Shown here: piece after piece, positions 11,501 to 21,616 of the stretch
Layout of the letters: each line of letters begins with the position of its first letter
How positions within the stretch are numbered: position 1 is the first letter of the stretch
Assembly: GCF_003369915.1 (NCBI RefSeq)
Contig: NW_022881603.1
Coordinates: forward strand, 24,226,264 to 24,290,263
Source: Drosophila miranda
Lineage: Eukaryota; Arthropoda; Insecta; Diptera; Drosophilidae
Direction: 5' to 3'
Length of the DNA stretch: 64,000 nt
Made by a program: the position numbers and the translations under genes
Notes under the pieces: model-generated
Seen by the model: only the letters and a program-made list of their open reading frames with translations
What the model was told of the DNA's origin: nothing
Databases searched by the model: none

Positions 11501-12126
11501 AAGGAGTGCTCTTCCAGGACCCTCCAGGATACGATGTTCCCGTGCAACTCATGAGAGGCAAGTGTGAGGTCCAGGACCTCGTTGCGTTTTTTAATAATGA
11601 AGGTGGGATCACTCCCCCTATTTAAAAGGACCATCTGAGTGGTCAGTAAATAGTTGAAAAGGTACTCACCCCTTTCGTTGGTGTCAGTGCTTCCCCACTG
11701 GCAGTGGTGTGCATTGGCGTCGCACCCTGCGATTAGGCCGGTGTCCTTGGCCTCGCAGTCTGTGATTAGCGCCCTGAGCGCCTGTGGAGGGGGGTCTGGT
11801 TGGTCGTGACCCATGTACGTGGAGCAGATTCTCAGTGAGCACCCCTGGCCTTCGAGGCTCACTGCTGTTTGGAATTCATTGCTGAAATTTGGGAGCAAAA
11901 ATAAGTGCAAATCTCTTTTTGCAAGGATGCAGGTGCGAGTTTTACCTGCGGAGTCAGCTACGTATAGCTTATAGTCAGGAGTCCTCAGACCAGAGACCCT
12001 GTTTCCGAGGATCCAGGGCTCCTGAATGAGGACTATGTCGGCTCCACCCTTGGCTAGGTGGAGCAGGAGAGCAGCGCATGCTGCCTTACAATGGTGGAGG
12101 TTTATCTGCAGGAGTATCAGTGACAT
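8582..12126 (-). pseudogene. LOA-type LINE ORF2: endonuclease-RT-RNase H (left arm)
   Basis: ORF2 starts at the complement of 12126 (MSLILLQINLHHCKAA), the typical start of an APE-type endonuclease, with HSFSDHRYVE near residue 215. RT shows GPDGIIPAQLI, FLDIEGAFNN, RGTPQGGVLSPLLWN and YADD. RNase H shows FYTDGSKLDG, FSDSQAAIKAL and the VPGH segment, followed by CRSCRDEEEEESVPHFFCHC. Lesions: a 23-bp deletion near 10897 (only in this arm), a TAA at about 10219-10221 between RT boxes, and a frameshift in RNase H at 9210-9244. The last two are shared with the right arm. The VPGH glycine-histidine pair is followed here by M where the right arm has R. Confidence 0.85.
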
Positions 12127-12246
12127 TACTGAGGTTCACCTCCACCATTGTCCTGTCGTGGTCGCTCTCCGAAGAGTCCAGCTCCTCCGCGACCCCGATG
12201 TGCTTGAGATCCCTAGTGAGATCGCTCACGTCTGACACGTAACCAT

Positions 12247-13065
12247 CTAGGATGTCATTTGACACCACTGCTGGCCTCCTGGGTAGACCTCCTTGAGCGA
12301 CGCTACCGCCTTCGCGTAGAGGGCCGCCGAGCGAGCATCTTGGCAGGCGATGGCTTTCACCCTGCCTTGGTGCCACCCGGCGTCCTCACACTTGGGCGGA
12401 GGTCCTCCATTCTCCTCCAACTCCTGGAGGAAACGGTCTTGGAGCTCGTTTTCCACGAGGTGCCACTTGTCCCTAGGGATCTGCCCGTCTTTAGAGCCCC
12501 TGTCTAGGACTCCAATCAGGGTTTTCCCCCTCGCCACCTCGGCAAACGAGCGGTTGCTCAGTGTCTTCGTCCTCTTGGCCTGTTGGACTTGTGTGGCGGT
12601 GTCCTCCGCCGAGCGTTGCCGCTTGCTTGGGGCCTTGGCTGTGGCCTTGCCAGCTTTGGCTGGCTGGTAGTCGGGCAGGACTGTCTTGGCCCATCGCCGC
12701 GATTCGATTCCCTGGGCAGACGCCAGGAACACCGGGTCGTCGTTGCCCAGGATGAAGGCCGCACGTCTTTTGTCCTGGAACTTGGGCCTATCTTTCGAGG
12801 AAGAGGCGCCGCCTGCCGGGGTTGTCAAGGGGTTCCCGGACCCAAGGGGTCCGCCAGCCGCGATATCGCTCTGCATGGTCGCCCCCCCGGTAACCGGGTC
12901 GCCCTTGGGGCCCCCCGACGTGGATTGACCCGATTGGCTTTTCGGTCCTCTCCTCACAGCGCCTGCTGCCTCGAGACGGTGGACCGACTTAGTCTCCTTC
13001 CCCGTCTTTTTGGGCACTGGTTTCCCAGATGCGTTTGTAGTGGGATGGTCTTTTCCCTCCGGCAC
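12247..13065 (-). CDS. LOA-type LINE ORF1 (left arm)
   Basis: A 272-codon frame identical in sequence to 20678-21496. It is rich in Gly, Ser, Lys and Pro at the N-terminus, has a basic middle (APSKRQRSAED, QQAKRTKTLSNRSFAEVARG) and an ordered C-terminal half. No CCHC knuckle is visible, in line with several LOA-type ORF1 proteins. The frame ends at QQWCQMTS. A second frame starting just before continues as an acidic tail to the complement of about 12086, overlapping the start of ORF2, so the frame end may be a shift and not the native C-terminus. The family role is RNA binding. Confidence 0.6.
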   Translation of the reverse strand: MPEGKDHPTTNASGKPVPKKTGKETKSVHRLEAAGAVRRGPKSQSGQSTSGGPKGDPVTGGATMQSDIAAGGPLGSGNPLTTPAGGASSSKDRPKFQDKRRAAFILGNDDPVFLASAQGIESRRWAKTVLPDYQPAKAGKATAKAPSKRQRSAEDTATQVQQAKRTKTLSNRSFAEVARGKTLIGVLDRGSKDGQIPRDKWHLVENELQDRFLQELEENGGPPPKCEDAGWHQGRVKAIACQDARSAALYAKAVASLKEVYPGGQQWCQMTS

Positions 13066-13106
13066 TTTAGGAGGAGTGCCGTGCTCCTTTGCGGTGTTTT
13101 TTGTTT

Positions 13107-14244
13107 TTATACCCGATACTCAAAATGAGTATTGGGGTATATTAGATTTGTGGTAAAAGTGGATGTGTGTAACGTCCAGAATGAATCGTTTCCGACCCCA
13201 TAAAGTATATATATTCTTGATCAGCATCAATAGCCGAGTCGATTTGGCCCTGTCTGTCTGTCTGTCTATCCGTCTGTCCGTCTGTCCGTCTGTCCGTCCG
13301 TCCGTCCGTCCGTCTGTCCGTCCCCTTCAGCGCCTAGTGCTCAAAGACTATATGAGCTAGAGCAACGATGTTTTGGATCCAGACTTCTGTGATATGTCAC
13401 TGCTACAAAAATATTTCAAAACTTCGCCCCGCCCACTTCCGCCCCCACAAAGGACGAAAATCTGTGGCATCCACATTTTTAAAGATACGATAAAACCGAA
13501 AACGCAGAATCGGTGAGGATGACCATAAATTCTACAGTGCAAAATCTGAACCAGATCGTATAATGATTATAGCCAGAATCAAGAAAACAATTTCATTCTT
13601 TCTCGCTCTGTCTCTCTCTAACACACAGGTTTCATGGTCGGTTTTGTCAATTGCAAAATATGAGTTCAAGGATCTCAGAACCTATAAGAGCCAGAGCAAC
13701 CAAATTTGGTATCCACACTCCTGTGATATCGGACCTTGACCGTTTCGTGTCCAAATTTCGCCACACCTCCTTCCGCCCCCGCAAAGGACGAAAATCTGAG
13801 GCATCCACAAATCTCAGAGACTATTAAGGCTAGAGTAACCAAATTTGGTATCCGCACTTCTGTTAGATCTCACTATACAATGTATATCTCAGAATTTTGC
13901 CCCACCCCCTTCCGCCCACACAAAGGACGAAAATCTGTTGCATCCACAATATTGCACATTCGAGAAAACTAAAAACGCAGAATCATAGATAATGACTATA
14001 TCTATCAGATTGCTGAATCTGGATCAGATCGGATCATTTTTGTAGCCAAAAGCAAGAAATCAATTTGCACTGGCTACGCAGCACCCGACGTCACGCTCAG
14101 ACTGATTTTCTGTCTCTCTCGCACGCACTCTTTGTCGTGTGGTTCAATATTAGCGGCGTCTGCCGCAGGAGAGCCATACTGACTTAGTATCGGGTATAAG
14201 TGTAGAGTTGCGGTGTCCGGAGCAACTCACAACGTTCCACCTCG
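13107..14244 (-). mobile_element. Mini-me/DINE-1-like element B
   Basis: Complete from GGGTATAA (complement at 13107) to CGAGG (complement ending 14244, here with a C-to-T change giving GAGGTGG). It has a (GTCY)n array at 13253-13323, the conserved core around TGATCAGCATCAATAGCCGA, a short TA run at 13206-13215 and the repeated GATTTTCGTCCTTTG modules. It joins ORF1 of the LINE at the same base as element D of the right arm. Its other end is the inner limit of the duplicated block: beyond 14244 the arms are unrelated. Confidence 0.85.
13253..13323 (+). repeat. (GTCY)n tetranucleotide array in element B
   Basis: About 18 units of GTCT/GTCC. It lies between the conserved core and the GCGCCTAGTGCTC segment, as in every complete copy in the window. 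Confidence 0.95.
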
Positions 14245-14890
14245 TTTAAAACTTAAACTGAAGTGTCGCATATTTAACTATATATATTTTTTCTTATATT
14301 GTATATTTAGATACATCATTGTTTTAGTTATAATAAACAAAAAAGTCGAGAACCGACGGCGTTTGCATAATTTTTATAATTTATAATAAACCTGTTTAAA
14401 ATAAGGAAATAAATGTGTAATTATATTATTGTAATATTTTATATTTTTTGGTATAAATCAAACAAATAACAGCTTTTATTTCATTTCCCGCGCCCTAGTG
14501 TACCATACCTCCACCCCCTGCCCATTCTTCATTTATTTTGTGGCGGTAGGTCAGTCCATCAAAAGACCCAAAACAAGAACCAAACTCAAATTTCAGTTCT
14601 AGCGGCCAGCAATACTAAACACACACACGCAAAGTACGTGAGAATGCATGTGCACCCATACACTAAAACATGCTGGTGGCAAAACAGAACCAGACCTGAG
14701 AGAGTTCAAAAAATCTGAAAAAGCATACAATCACATTGTATTTTTGTCGAAACATATTGCGTGTGCACTGACACATGCAAAGATGTTCTCTCTGCGCTCT
14801 CTCTCTCATGATGACGTCACTCTGGGGTACTGAACGCGCTAGCCAGTGTGTGACGCTTTCGTTGTATGAACTGGCACATCTATATACTGT
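14245..14890. other. Intergenic DNA, no gene seen
   Basis: AT-rich at first (14260-14480), then a segment with CA-rich runs (about 14617-14660) and a perfect ATGACGTCAC at about 14811, which matches a CREB/ATF site by sequence only. I see no open frame, tRNA or transposon end. It lies between element B and the 3' side of the Sgf29 relic. Confidence 0.4.
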
Positions 14891-15080
14891 ATGGTTAGTG
14901 GTCTTACTTTAAAAATATACCGTAAATATACTGACGAACTCACGTTCTATTATACATATTCCTCAATTTTGATATTCTGTCGAATATTTTCCAGCTATAT
15001 AGAATATTTAGCCATACCAACATAGTTTTATAATATTGATGAATCAATTTTCTACTTGACTGGCCTATTCTTAGTACTTG
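14891..15080 (+). repeat. Dispersed ~200-bp repeat, copy 2
   Basis: It shares with 49610-49830 the order AATATACCGTAAATATACTG, ACGAA, GTTCTATTAT, CATATTCCTC, a GCTA-GATAGAATATT block, then CTACTTGACTGG and CTTGCTTTTATT. Identity looks around 75-80 percent by eye. It lies just beyond the 3' end of the Sgf29 relic. Confidence 0.55.
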
Positions 15081-15301
15081 CTTTTATTGGATTTCTATAT
15101 ACCGTTGAAAATTAAATTTAATAGTTTGATGAACTTGACACAAGTATTTTTAAGACCTATTTCAGCGTCTTATCGATAGTTTCGTGAGCTGTGAACTGGT
15201 CACAATATGCGGAAATTCAAATTCCAGAATCTTGGCATTTAATTTATCTTTATTTGTACATATATAAGCTACGGAAAAATTACGTTTATGCCGATGAGAG
15301 A

Positions 15302-16205
15302 TTACCGCTGCCGCTGCCATCGCCTTTCTTTGTAGGACGCTACGCGATGACATATCGCTAGGCAGAGGCTCCGCATAGCCGTTCATATAGGACGAGTCCT
15401 CGAAGAGAACATCATACTCTTCGGTGGCAGTCGCAGGCAGGCGGTGGACAATGGCTTTGTAGAAACAGGTTGTTTGTGGATACAACGCCATCACTACAGT
15501 GTCCTTGGGAAACAGAGCGTGACCATCAGTCTCAGGATTGGCACGCATCAGGGGCAGCGGAATAACTTTCCTTTTGCTGAGAACATGGCGATCCTTTTGC
15601 TCTTCATCAATTGTCAATCACGTCGTTATTTTGGCGATGCAAAAACTGAACCACCTCCGCCAGTATCCAGTTCTCCTCTTCATCGATGCCCTTTGCCAAA
15701 GCGGCTACGTTGTCGCCCACCTTTCGGAAAAAATAAGACAATATGACTATAATTCCATTCCCTTCTCAATAAAGGACTGACTCACTTTGGCCACGTAGTT
15801 TCCCTCGGCTGGAATTGCTCTACACAAGGCTTGAGCCCGTTCGCCTGGTTTGCTCACAAACAAAGGCAAAGTTTGGGCAGAGAGCTGCACCATTTTCATG
15901 AGTGCTCCGCGACGAATGGCTTCTTTGTTGCCAGCATTCCGAGCTGTGTGAACGCATGATTTAGAACCAGAAACATGGTATCATATCCGCTTGAACTCAC
16001 CCTGAATGCGACGTTCATTGCGAATGCTCCGAATTTCGTGGATTTTTGCTAGAGCGGCTCTAATGGTGGCCTCCTCCTGCGAGGTCTCCAACATGCTGGC
16101 CTTTAGCAGGGGTTTCACCTTTGCATTGTTTGTCTGAAGGGAACGTACAAGAGTTGAGATGGAGTTCTCTGCCCGGCGGCGCTCCTCACCAACAATGTGA
16201 ATCTG
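15302..16205 (-). pseudogene. Sgf29: Sgf29 (SAGA tudor subunit), 3' part, broken
   Basis: SGF29 is the SAGA/ATAC subunit that reads H3K4 methylation with a tandem tudor domain. Three exons are visible on the minus strand: 16001-16205, 15786-15943 and about 15302-15720, with GT/AG introns of 57 and 65 bp. The first encodes a helical region (GEERRRAENSIS, IHEIRSIRNERRIQ). The last encodes the tudor repeats (GDNVAALAKG, KRKVIPLPLMRANPETDG, ALYPQTTCFYKAIVH, VLFEDSSY). Lesions against the family pattern: a 1-bp insertion after VIDN near 15625 that brings a stop, a deletion of about 7 bp after AEPLP, and a TAG where the family has Tyr in RYVIAY. The 5' side is cut at 16205 by a Gypsy LTR; the missing start lies inverted at 32721-32842. 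Confidence 0.9.
16202..16205 (+). repeat. Target-site duplication TCTG (Sgf29 Gypsy insertion)
   Basis: TCTG directly precedes the LTR start TGTTCC at 16206. Its partner, CAGA in inverted orientation, is at 32839-32842, directly before an LTR end. Joining the two restores the exon without gap. Confidence 0.75.
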
Positions 16206-17632
16206 TGTTCCAGTCCCACCTGAACGATAGGTGGCCAGGGCTGAGGGCGACGCGCCATCTAGCGGAAGTCCAGGGAGGCTCGATGGTGTATGTGGACATC
16301 GGGGGGAGCTGGAGCCGTACTGGGGATATAAGTAATAGAATAGGATTAGTTATATGTATTAGTAAGGGAAAAAGGGATAAATAGGTGTGAAAATATTAGA
16401 AAACGTGGATTGGATTATGGAAATCGTGGAGCGTGGACGGAAGAGTAACGTCGAAATTTGAAATTTTGTGCTTAAAACAGAAAGTTTGAAGTGAGTACAG
16501 AAAAAGGGCGAGAAAATAGGTTGTAATGCAGAAAATTTTACTCACAGCCGGCAAGGAATATGTCCGAGAAGTAGTATGTCTCCTTTTTTGTCTACATTTG
16601 ATGGGCAAGGGGAACTACTCGCCCAATTTATTTTCGAATTCGCATGCATCTGGACTGACGCAGGTTCGGGTGGTATTACAACAAATGTCACTCGGGCTGG
16701 TAAAGGCAGATGCGGGGAATGAAAAAAAATAATAAATTTTGTGGAGAAGACGACAGCTCGCGAAGTGCAGTTTAGCTGTCCAGTCAGAAGTCGCTGCTGC
16801 AGGCTTAAGGTGAGCGTAAATCTGGTCCTTAATGGCGCGGGGTGATTGATGCTAGGGATGGATATACGGAGGCAGTTAACGGAAATATAAAATATGTGAT
16901 AGGGACTTTTGAATTACAGTTGAACATTTTGTCGCTATTTGATGTCGCAAGTGAACGTAAGTCACTGCCGTTCAACAAAAAAATGGACAGGGAGTTTGCG
17001 ACGGACACATTGCCTGGTGGACAGTGATATCGAATAAATCTGTGATGGAATGTGATATTGGAATAAGTTAGAGTAAGTCATCTGGTAAATGTTCATTGTA
17101 GTTTCGCACCTGCTTGTTTAAAACAAAGCCGCTTTCGTGTTTTTTAACCTGTTGTCTGTCTGCCGAGAGGTGGTGAGGAGTAGGTGGCCTGGGAGTCGTA
17201 AAGACAACCCGCGATGCATCTGTTGACATGGCAGATCGGTATGATGGATGACAGGAACAAATCACAAGCAAAGTGAGCTCATGCACCGTGAGGCTTCTCG
17301 TTTATCGGCCATCGCTTAGAGCGATGACTAGAGTAGATGACAGGCCACACAAAGGTGGTGTTCGTAATTATAGGATATCCGTAGGACGACTGTCGAGTGA
17401 AGCGCAGAAACTGGAGCGGTTACTGGTCCCGGCTAGTCACGTGTCCCCCTCTTAATGAATCTTGTAAGAAGAAGAAGAACTGTTAGGAATTTTTGTTGTT
17501 AGGTTTTGTGTTGTGTTGAATGTGTTTGAAGTTTGAGTGTCTTAGGTGTCGATCGAATATACATGTATGTTATTATTTATTTATTTATTAAAATATTTAA
17601 TTGCGCTAGTTGGCGCAATATTTATATCGGTA
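16206..17632 (+). mobile_element. Gypsy 5' LTR (internally deleted) and leader
   Basis: Starts with TGTTCCAGTCCCACC like the other LTRs. Compared with 37112-38744 it has lost about 1.1 kb of LTR (junction near 16560, GGAATAT to GTCCGAG). It has also lost the LTR end plus the start of the primer site (junction near 16621, GGGGAACTAC to TCGCCCAATT). The leader then runs to about 17632, where it is cut inside TTTATATCGGTA by a LOA-type LINE. The remainder of the same element resumes at 25325. No complete primer site or LTR end remains, so it could not be reverse transcribed. Confidence 0.85.
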
Positions 17633-18138
17633 GCCGTCAGCCGTCGGGTGCTACAGGGGGATAAACGGATGTCGGGTCGGCTCGTTACAACTGTAGACTC
17701 GGAACGGGGCACAGGCGCCTCGGGTTCATGGCTTGCCCTGGATCCAAGGCGACTGTGCTCCGCGTCATAGGATACAGGTGGGCACGAGCGAACCGGCACC
17801 CGCCGTAACTGTACACACCGGCGGAAGTGCGACTATACTCTCCCCGTGAGGGCGGCTGGAAACAGGTCCTGGTACGGTCATGTCTCTGCCAGGATGCTGG
17901 CTAATTGTAGTCGGGCGGAGAGAAGAAAACTCTCAGTGAAATAACCCCAATCCAAGGTGACACTGTCATATGCCGAGGGATGCATGGCCGAGGGGGTGCT
18001 CGGTCGCTTATATGCGGACTCTGGATACCTGCCGACCTCCAGTTTTAAATAAGGTTTCCCGGGGCACGCGGGCTATGCCCCGGGCGACTAACCCCTTCCC
18101 GCCTACTCGTGGGATCAGTATGCCAAATTTAAATCTAA
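17633..18138 (+). mobile_element. LOA-type LINE 5' UTR
   Basis: A GC-richer stretch between the Gypsy leader and element C, with no counterpart elsewhere in the window. It is assigned to the LINE because the LINE's ORF1 begins just past the two mini-me-like elements and because this DNA starts exactly where the Gypsy leader is cut. It ends AAATTTAAATCTAA at the insertion point of C. No open frame is seen; internal promoters are usual in such UTRs but I cannot identify one. Confidence 0.6.
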
Positions 18139-19461
18139 CGAGGGGGAACGTTGTGAGTTGCTGCGGACACCGCAACTCTACAGTTATACCCGATACTAAG
18201 TCAGTATGGCTCTCCTGCGGCAGACGCCGCTAATATTGAACCACACGACAAAGAGTGCGTGCGAGAGAGACAGAAAATCAGTCTGAGCGTGACGTCGGGC
18301 GCTGCGTAGCCACTGAAAATTGATTTCTTGCTTTTGGCTACAAAAATGATCCGATCTGATCCAGATTCAGCAATCTGATAGATATGGTCGTTATCTATGA
18401 TTCTGCGTTTTTAGTTTTCTTGGATGTGCAACATTGTGGATGCAACAGATTTTCGTCCTTTGTGGGGGCGGAAGGGGGTGGGGCGAAATTCTGAGATATA
18501 CGTTTTATAGTGAGATCTAACAGAAGTGCGGATCCCAAATTTGGTTACTCTAGCCTTAATAGTCTCTGAGATTTGTGGATGCCCCAGATTTTCGTCCTTT
18601 GCGGGGGCGGAAGGGGGTGTGGCGAAATTTGGACACGAAACGGTCAAGGTCCGATATCACAGGAGTGTGGATACCAAATTTGGTTGCTCTGGCTCTTATA
18701 GGTTCTGAGATCCTTGAACTCATATTTTGCAATTGACAAAACCGACCATGAAACCTGTGTGTTAGAGAGAGACAGAGCGAGAAAGAATGAAATTGTTTTC
18801 TTGATTCTGGCTATAATCATTATACGATCTGGTTCAGATTTTGCACTGTAGAAGATATGGTCATCCTCACCGATTCTGTGTTTTTGGTTTTATCGTATCT
18901 TTAAAAATGTGGATGCCACAGATTTTCGTCCTTTGTGGGGGCGGAAGTGGGCGGGGCGAAGTTTTGAAATATTTTTGTAGCAGTGACATATCACAGATGT
19001 CTGGATCCAAAACATCGTTGCTCTAGCTCTTATAGTCTTTGAGCACTAGGCGCTGAAGGGGACGGACGGACGGACGGACGGACGGACGGACGGACGGACG
19101 GACGTATCTTTAAAAATGTGGATGCCACAGATTTTCGTCCTTTGTGGGGGCGGAAGTGGGCGGGGCGAAGTTTTGAAATATTTTTGTAGCAGTGACATAT
19201 CACAGATGTCTGGATCCAAAACATCGTTGCTCTAGCTCTTATAGTCTTTGAGCACTAGGCGCTGAAGGGGACGGACGGACGGACGGACGGACGGACGGAC
19301 AGACGGACAGACAGACAGGGCTCAATCGACTCGGCTATTGATGCTGATCAAGAATATATATACTTTATGGGGTCGGAAACGATTCCTTCTGGACGTTACA
19401 CACATCCACTTTTACCACAAATATAATATACCCCAATACTCATTTTGAGTATCGGGTATAA
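18139..19461 (+). mobile_element. Mini-me/DINE-1-like element C, with internal duplication
   Basis: Runs from CGAGGGGG to GGGTATAA. A potential hairpin (GAGTTGC ... GCAACTC) lies about 12 bases in. It contains two (GGAC)n arrays because a 209-bp segment is tandemly duplicated (starts at about 18895 and 19104). Head to tail with element D, sharing GGGTATAACGAGGGGG at the junction. Confidence 0.85.
18895..19312 (+). repeat. 209-bp tandem duplication inside element C
   Basis: GTATCTTTAAAAATGTGG starts at 18895 and again at 19104. Each unit contains the last GATTTTCGTCC module and one (GGAC)n array, and the two units look identical. The breakpoint lies inside the tetranucleotide array. Confidence 0.85.
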
Positions 19462-20636
19462 CGAGGGGGAACGTTGTGAGTTGCTGCGTACACCGCAACT
19501 CTACAGTTATACCCGATACTAAGTCAGTATGGCTCTCCTGCGGCAGACGCCGCTAATATTGAACCACACGACAAAGAGTGCGTGCGAGAGAGACAGAAAA
19601 TCAGTCTGAGCGTGACGTCGGGTGCTGCGTAGCCAGTGCAAATTGATTTCTTGCTTTTGGCTACAAAAATGATCCGATCTGATCCAGATTCAGCAATCTG
19701 ATAGATATAGTCATTATCTATGATTCTGCGTTTTTAGTTTTCTCGAATGTGCAATATTGTGGATGCAACAGATTTTCGTTCTTTGTGGGGGCGGAAGTGG
19801 GTGAAGCGAAATTCTGAGATATACGTTTTATAGTGAGATCTAACAGAAGTGCGGATACCAAGTTTGGTTACTCTAGCCTTAATAGTCTCTGAGATTTGTG
19901 GATGCCCCAGATTTTCGTCCTTTGCGGGGGCGGAAGGGGGTGTGGCGAAATTTGGACACGAAACGGTCAAGGTCCGATATCACAGGAGTGTGGATACCAA
20001 ATTTGGTTGCTCTGGATCTTATAGGTTCTGAGATCCTTGAACTCATATTTTGCAATTGGCAAAGCCGACCATGAAACCTGTGTGTTAGAGAGAGACAGAG
20101 CGAGAAAGAATGAAATTGTTTTCTTGATTCTGGCTATAATAATTATACGATCTGGTGGAGATTTTACACTCTAGAACATATAGTCATCCTCTACGATTCT
20201 GCGTTTTTGGTTTTATCGTATCTTTAAAAATGTGGATGCCACAGATTTTGCGTCCTTTGTGGGGGCGAAAGTGGGCGGGGCAAAGTTTTGAAATATTTTT
20301 GTAGCAGTGACATATCACAGATGTCTGGATCCAAAACATCGTTGCTCTAGCTCTTATAGTCTTTGAGCACTAGGCGCTGAAGGGGACGGACGGACGGAAG
20401 GACGGACGGACGGACGGACGGACGGACGGACGGACGGACGGACGGACAGACGGACGGACGGACGGACGGACGGACAGACGGACAGACAGACAGGGCTCAA
20501 TCGACTCGGCTATTGATGCTGATCAAGAATATATATACTTTATGGGGTCGGAAACGATTCATTCTGGACGTTACACACATCCACTTTTACCACAAATCTA
20601 ATATACCCCAATACTCATTTTGAGTATCGGGTATAA
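19462..20636 (+). mobile_element. Mini-me/DINE-1-like element D
   Basis: Complete, CGAGGGGG to GGGTATAA. Its (GGAC)n array at about 20386-20492 is the longest in the window. It joins LINE sequence at 20637 at the same base as element B in the left arm. Confidence 0.85.
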
Positions 20637-20677
20637 AAACAAAAAACACCGCAAAGGAGCACGGCACTCCTCCTAAA

Positions 20678-21496
20678 GTGCCGGAGGGAAAAGACCATCC
20701 CACTACAAACGCATCTGGGAAACCAGTGCCCAAAAAGACGGGGAAGGAGACTAAGTCGGTCCACCGTCTCGAGGCAGCAGGCGCTGTGAGGAGAGGACCG
20801 AAAAGCCAATCGGGTCAATCCACGTCGGGGGGCCCCAAGGGCGACCCGGTTACCGGGGGGGCGACCATGCAGAGCGATATCGCGGCTGGCGGACCCCTTG
20901 GGTCCGGGAACCCCTTGACAACCCCGGCAGGCGGCGCCTCTTCCTCGAAAGATAGGCCCAAGTTCCAGGACAAAAGACGTGCGGCCTTCATCCTGGGCAA
21001 CGACGACCCGGTGTTCCTGGCGTCTGCCCAGGGAATCGAATCGCGGCGATGGGCCAAGACAGTCCTGCCCGACTACCAGCCAGCCAAAGCTGGCAAGGCC
21101 ACAGCCAAGGCCCCAAGCAAGCGGCAACGCTCGGCGGAGGACACCGCCACACAAGTCCAACAGGCCAAGAGGACGAAGACACTGAGCAACCGCTCGTTTG
21201 CCGAGGTGGCGAGGGGGAAAACCCTGATTGGAGTCCTAGACAGGGGCTCTAAAGACGGGCAGATCCCTAGGGACAAGTGGCACCTCGTGGAAAACGAGCT
21301 CCAAGACCGTTTCCTCCAGGAGTTGGAGGAGAATGGAGGACCTCCGCCCAAGTGTGAGGACGCCGGGTGGCACCAAGGCAGGGTGAAAGCCATCGCCTGC
21401 CAAGATGCTCGCTCGGCGGCCCTCTACGCGAAGGCGGTAGCGTCGCTCAAGGAGGTCTACCCAGGAGGCCAGCAGTGGTGTCAAATGACATCCTAG
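20678..21496 (+). CDS. LOA-type LINE ORF1 (right arm)
   Basis: A 272-codon frame whose translation is identical to that of the left arm. The start MPEGKDHPTT is the first ATG after the mini-me junction. Gly/Lys/Ser-rich N-terminus, basic middle with SKRQRS and AKRTKTLSNR, and a C-terminal half ending LKEVYPGGQQWC. An overlapping frame (21484-21657) continues with an acidic tail (SDVSDLTRDLKHIG, SSESDHDRTMVEV) and ends 41 bp inside ORF2. The ancestral ORF1 may have included that tail, and the present stop may be due to a small indel near 21478. It would be the RNA-binding protein of the element. Confidence 0.6.
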   Translation: MPEGKDHPTTNASGKPVPKKTGKETKSVHRLEAAGAVRRGPKSQSGQSTSGGPKGDPVTGGATMQSDIAAGGPLGSGNPLTTPAGGASSSKDRPKFQDKRRAAFILGNDDPVFLASAQGIESRRWAKTVLPDYQPAKAGKATAKAPSKRQRSAEDTATQVQQAKRTKTLSNRSFAEVARGKTLIGVLDRGSKDGQIPRDKWHLVENELQDRFLQELEENGGPPPKCEDAGWHQGRVKAIACQDARSAALYAKAVASLKEVYPGGQQWCQMTS

Positions 21497-21616
21497 ATGG
21501 TTACGTGTCAGACGTGAGCGATCTCACTAGGGATCTCAAGCACATCGGGGTCGCGGAGGAGCTGGACTCTTCGGAGAGCGACCACGACAGGACAATGGTG
21601 GAGGTGAACCTCAGTA

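Larger units (their letters stand above)
8445..13106 (-). mobile_element. LOA-type LINE, left inverted-repeat arm (5' UTR missing)
   Basis: ORF1 and ORF2 lie head to tail on the minus strand and the 3' end (GGTTAAGGCGG side) is at about 8445. Endonuclease, RT, RNase H and a C-terminal Cys-His motif follow each other in ORF2, as in the LOA/R1-related LINEs; Bilbo and TRIM of the obscura group are the nearest named types I know of. The copy is the mirror image of 20637-25324. Its 5' UTR is not here: upstream of ORF1 comes mini-me-like element B at 13107, as element D does in the right arm. Confidence 0.8.

Noticed and set aside
13163..13360. Frames with SVRPSVRPSVRP-type repeats
   Set aside because: They are translations of the (GTCY)n array and have no coding support.
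14806..14817. Perfect CRE-like palindrome ATGACGTCAC
   Set aside because: A single 8-bp match without a gene start nearby; chance is likely.
17141..17455. Short frames in the Gypsy leader, repeated at 39280-39590
   Set aside because: They lie in the untranslated leader, are short, and show no protein similarity I can recognise.
19040..20500. Regular short repeats that could suggest a CRISPR array or satellite
   Set aside because: The repeats are uninterrupted 4-bp units (GGAC/AGAC) without spacers, at a fixed place in a mobile element.
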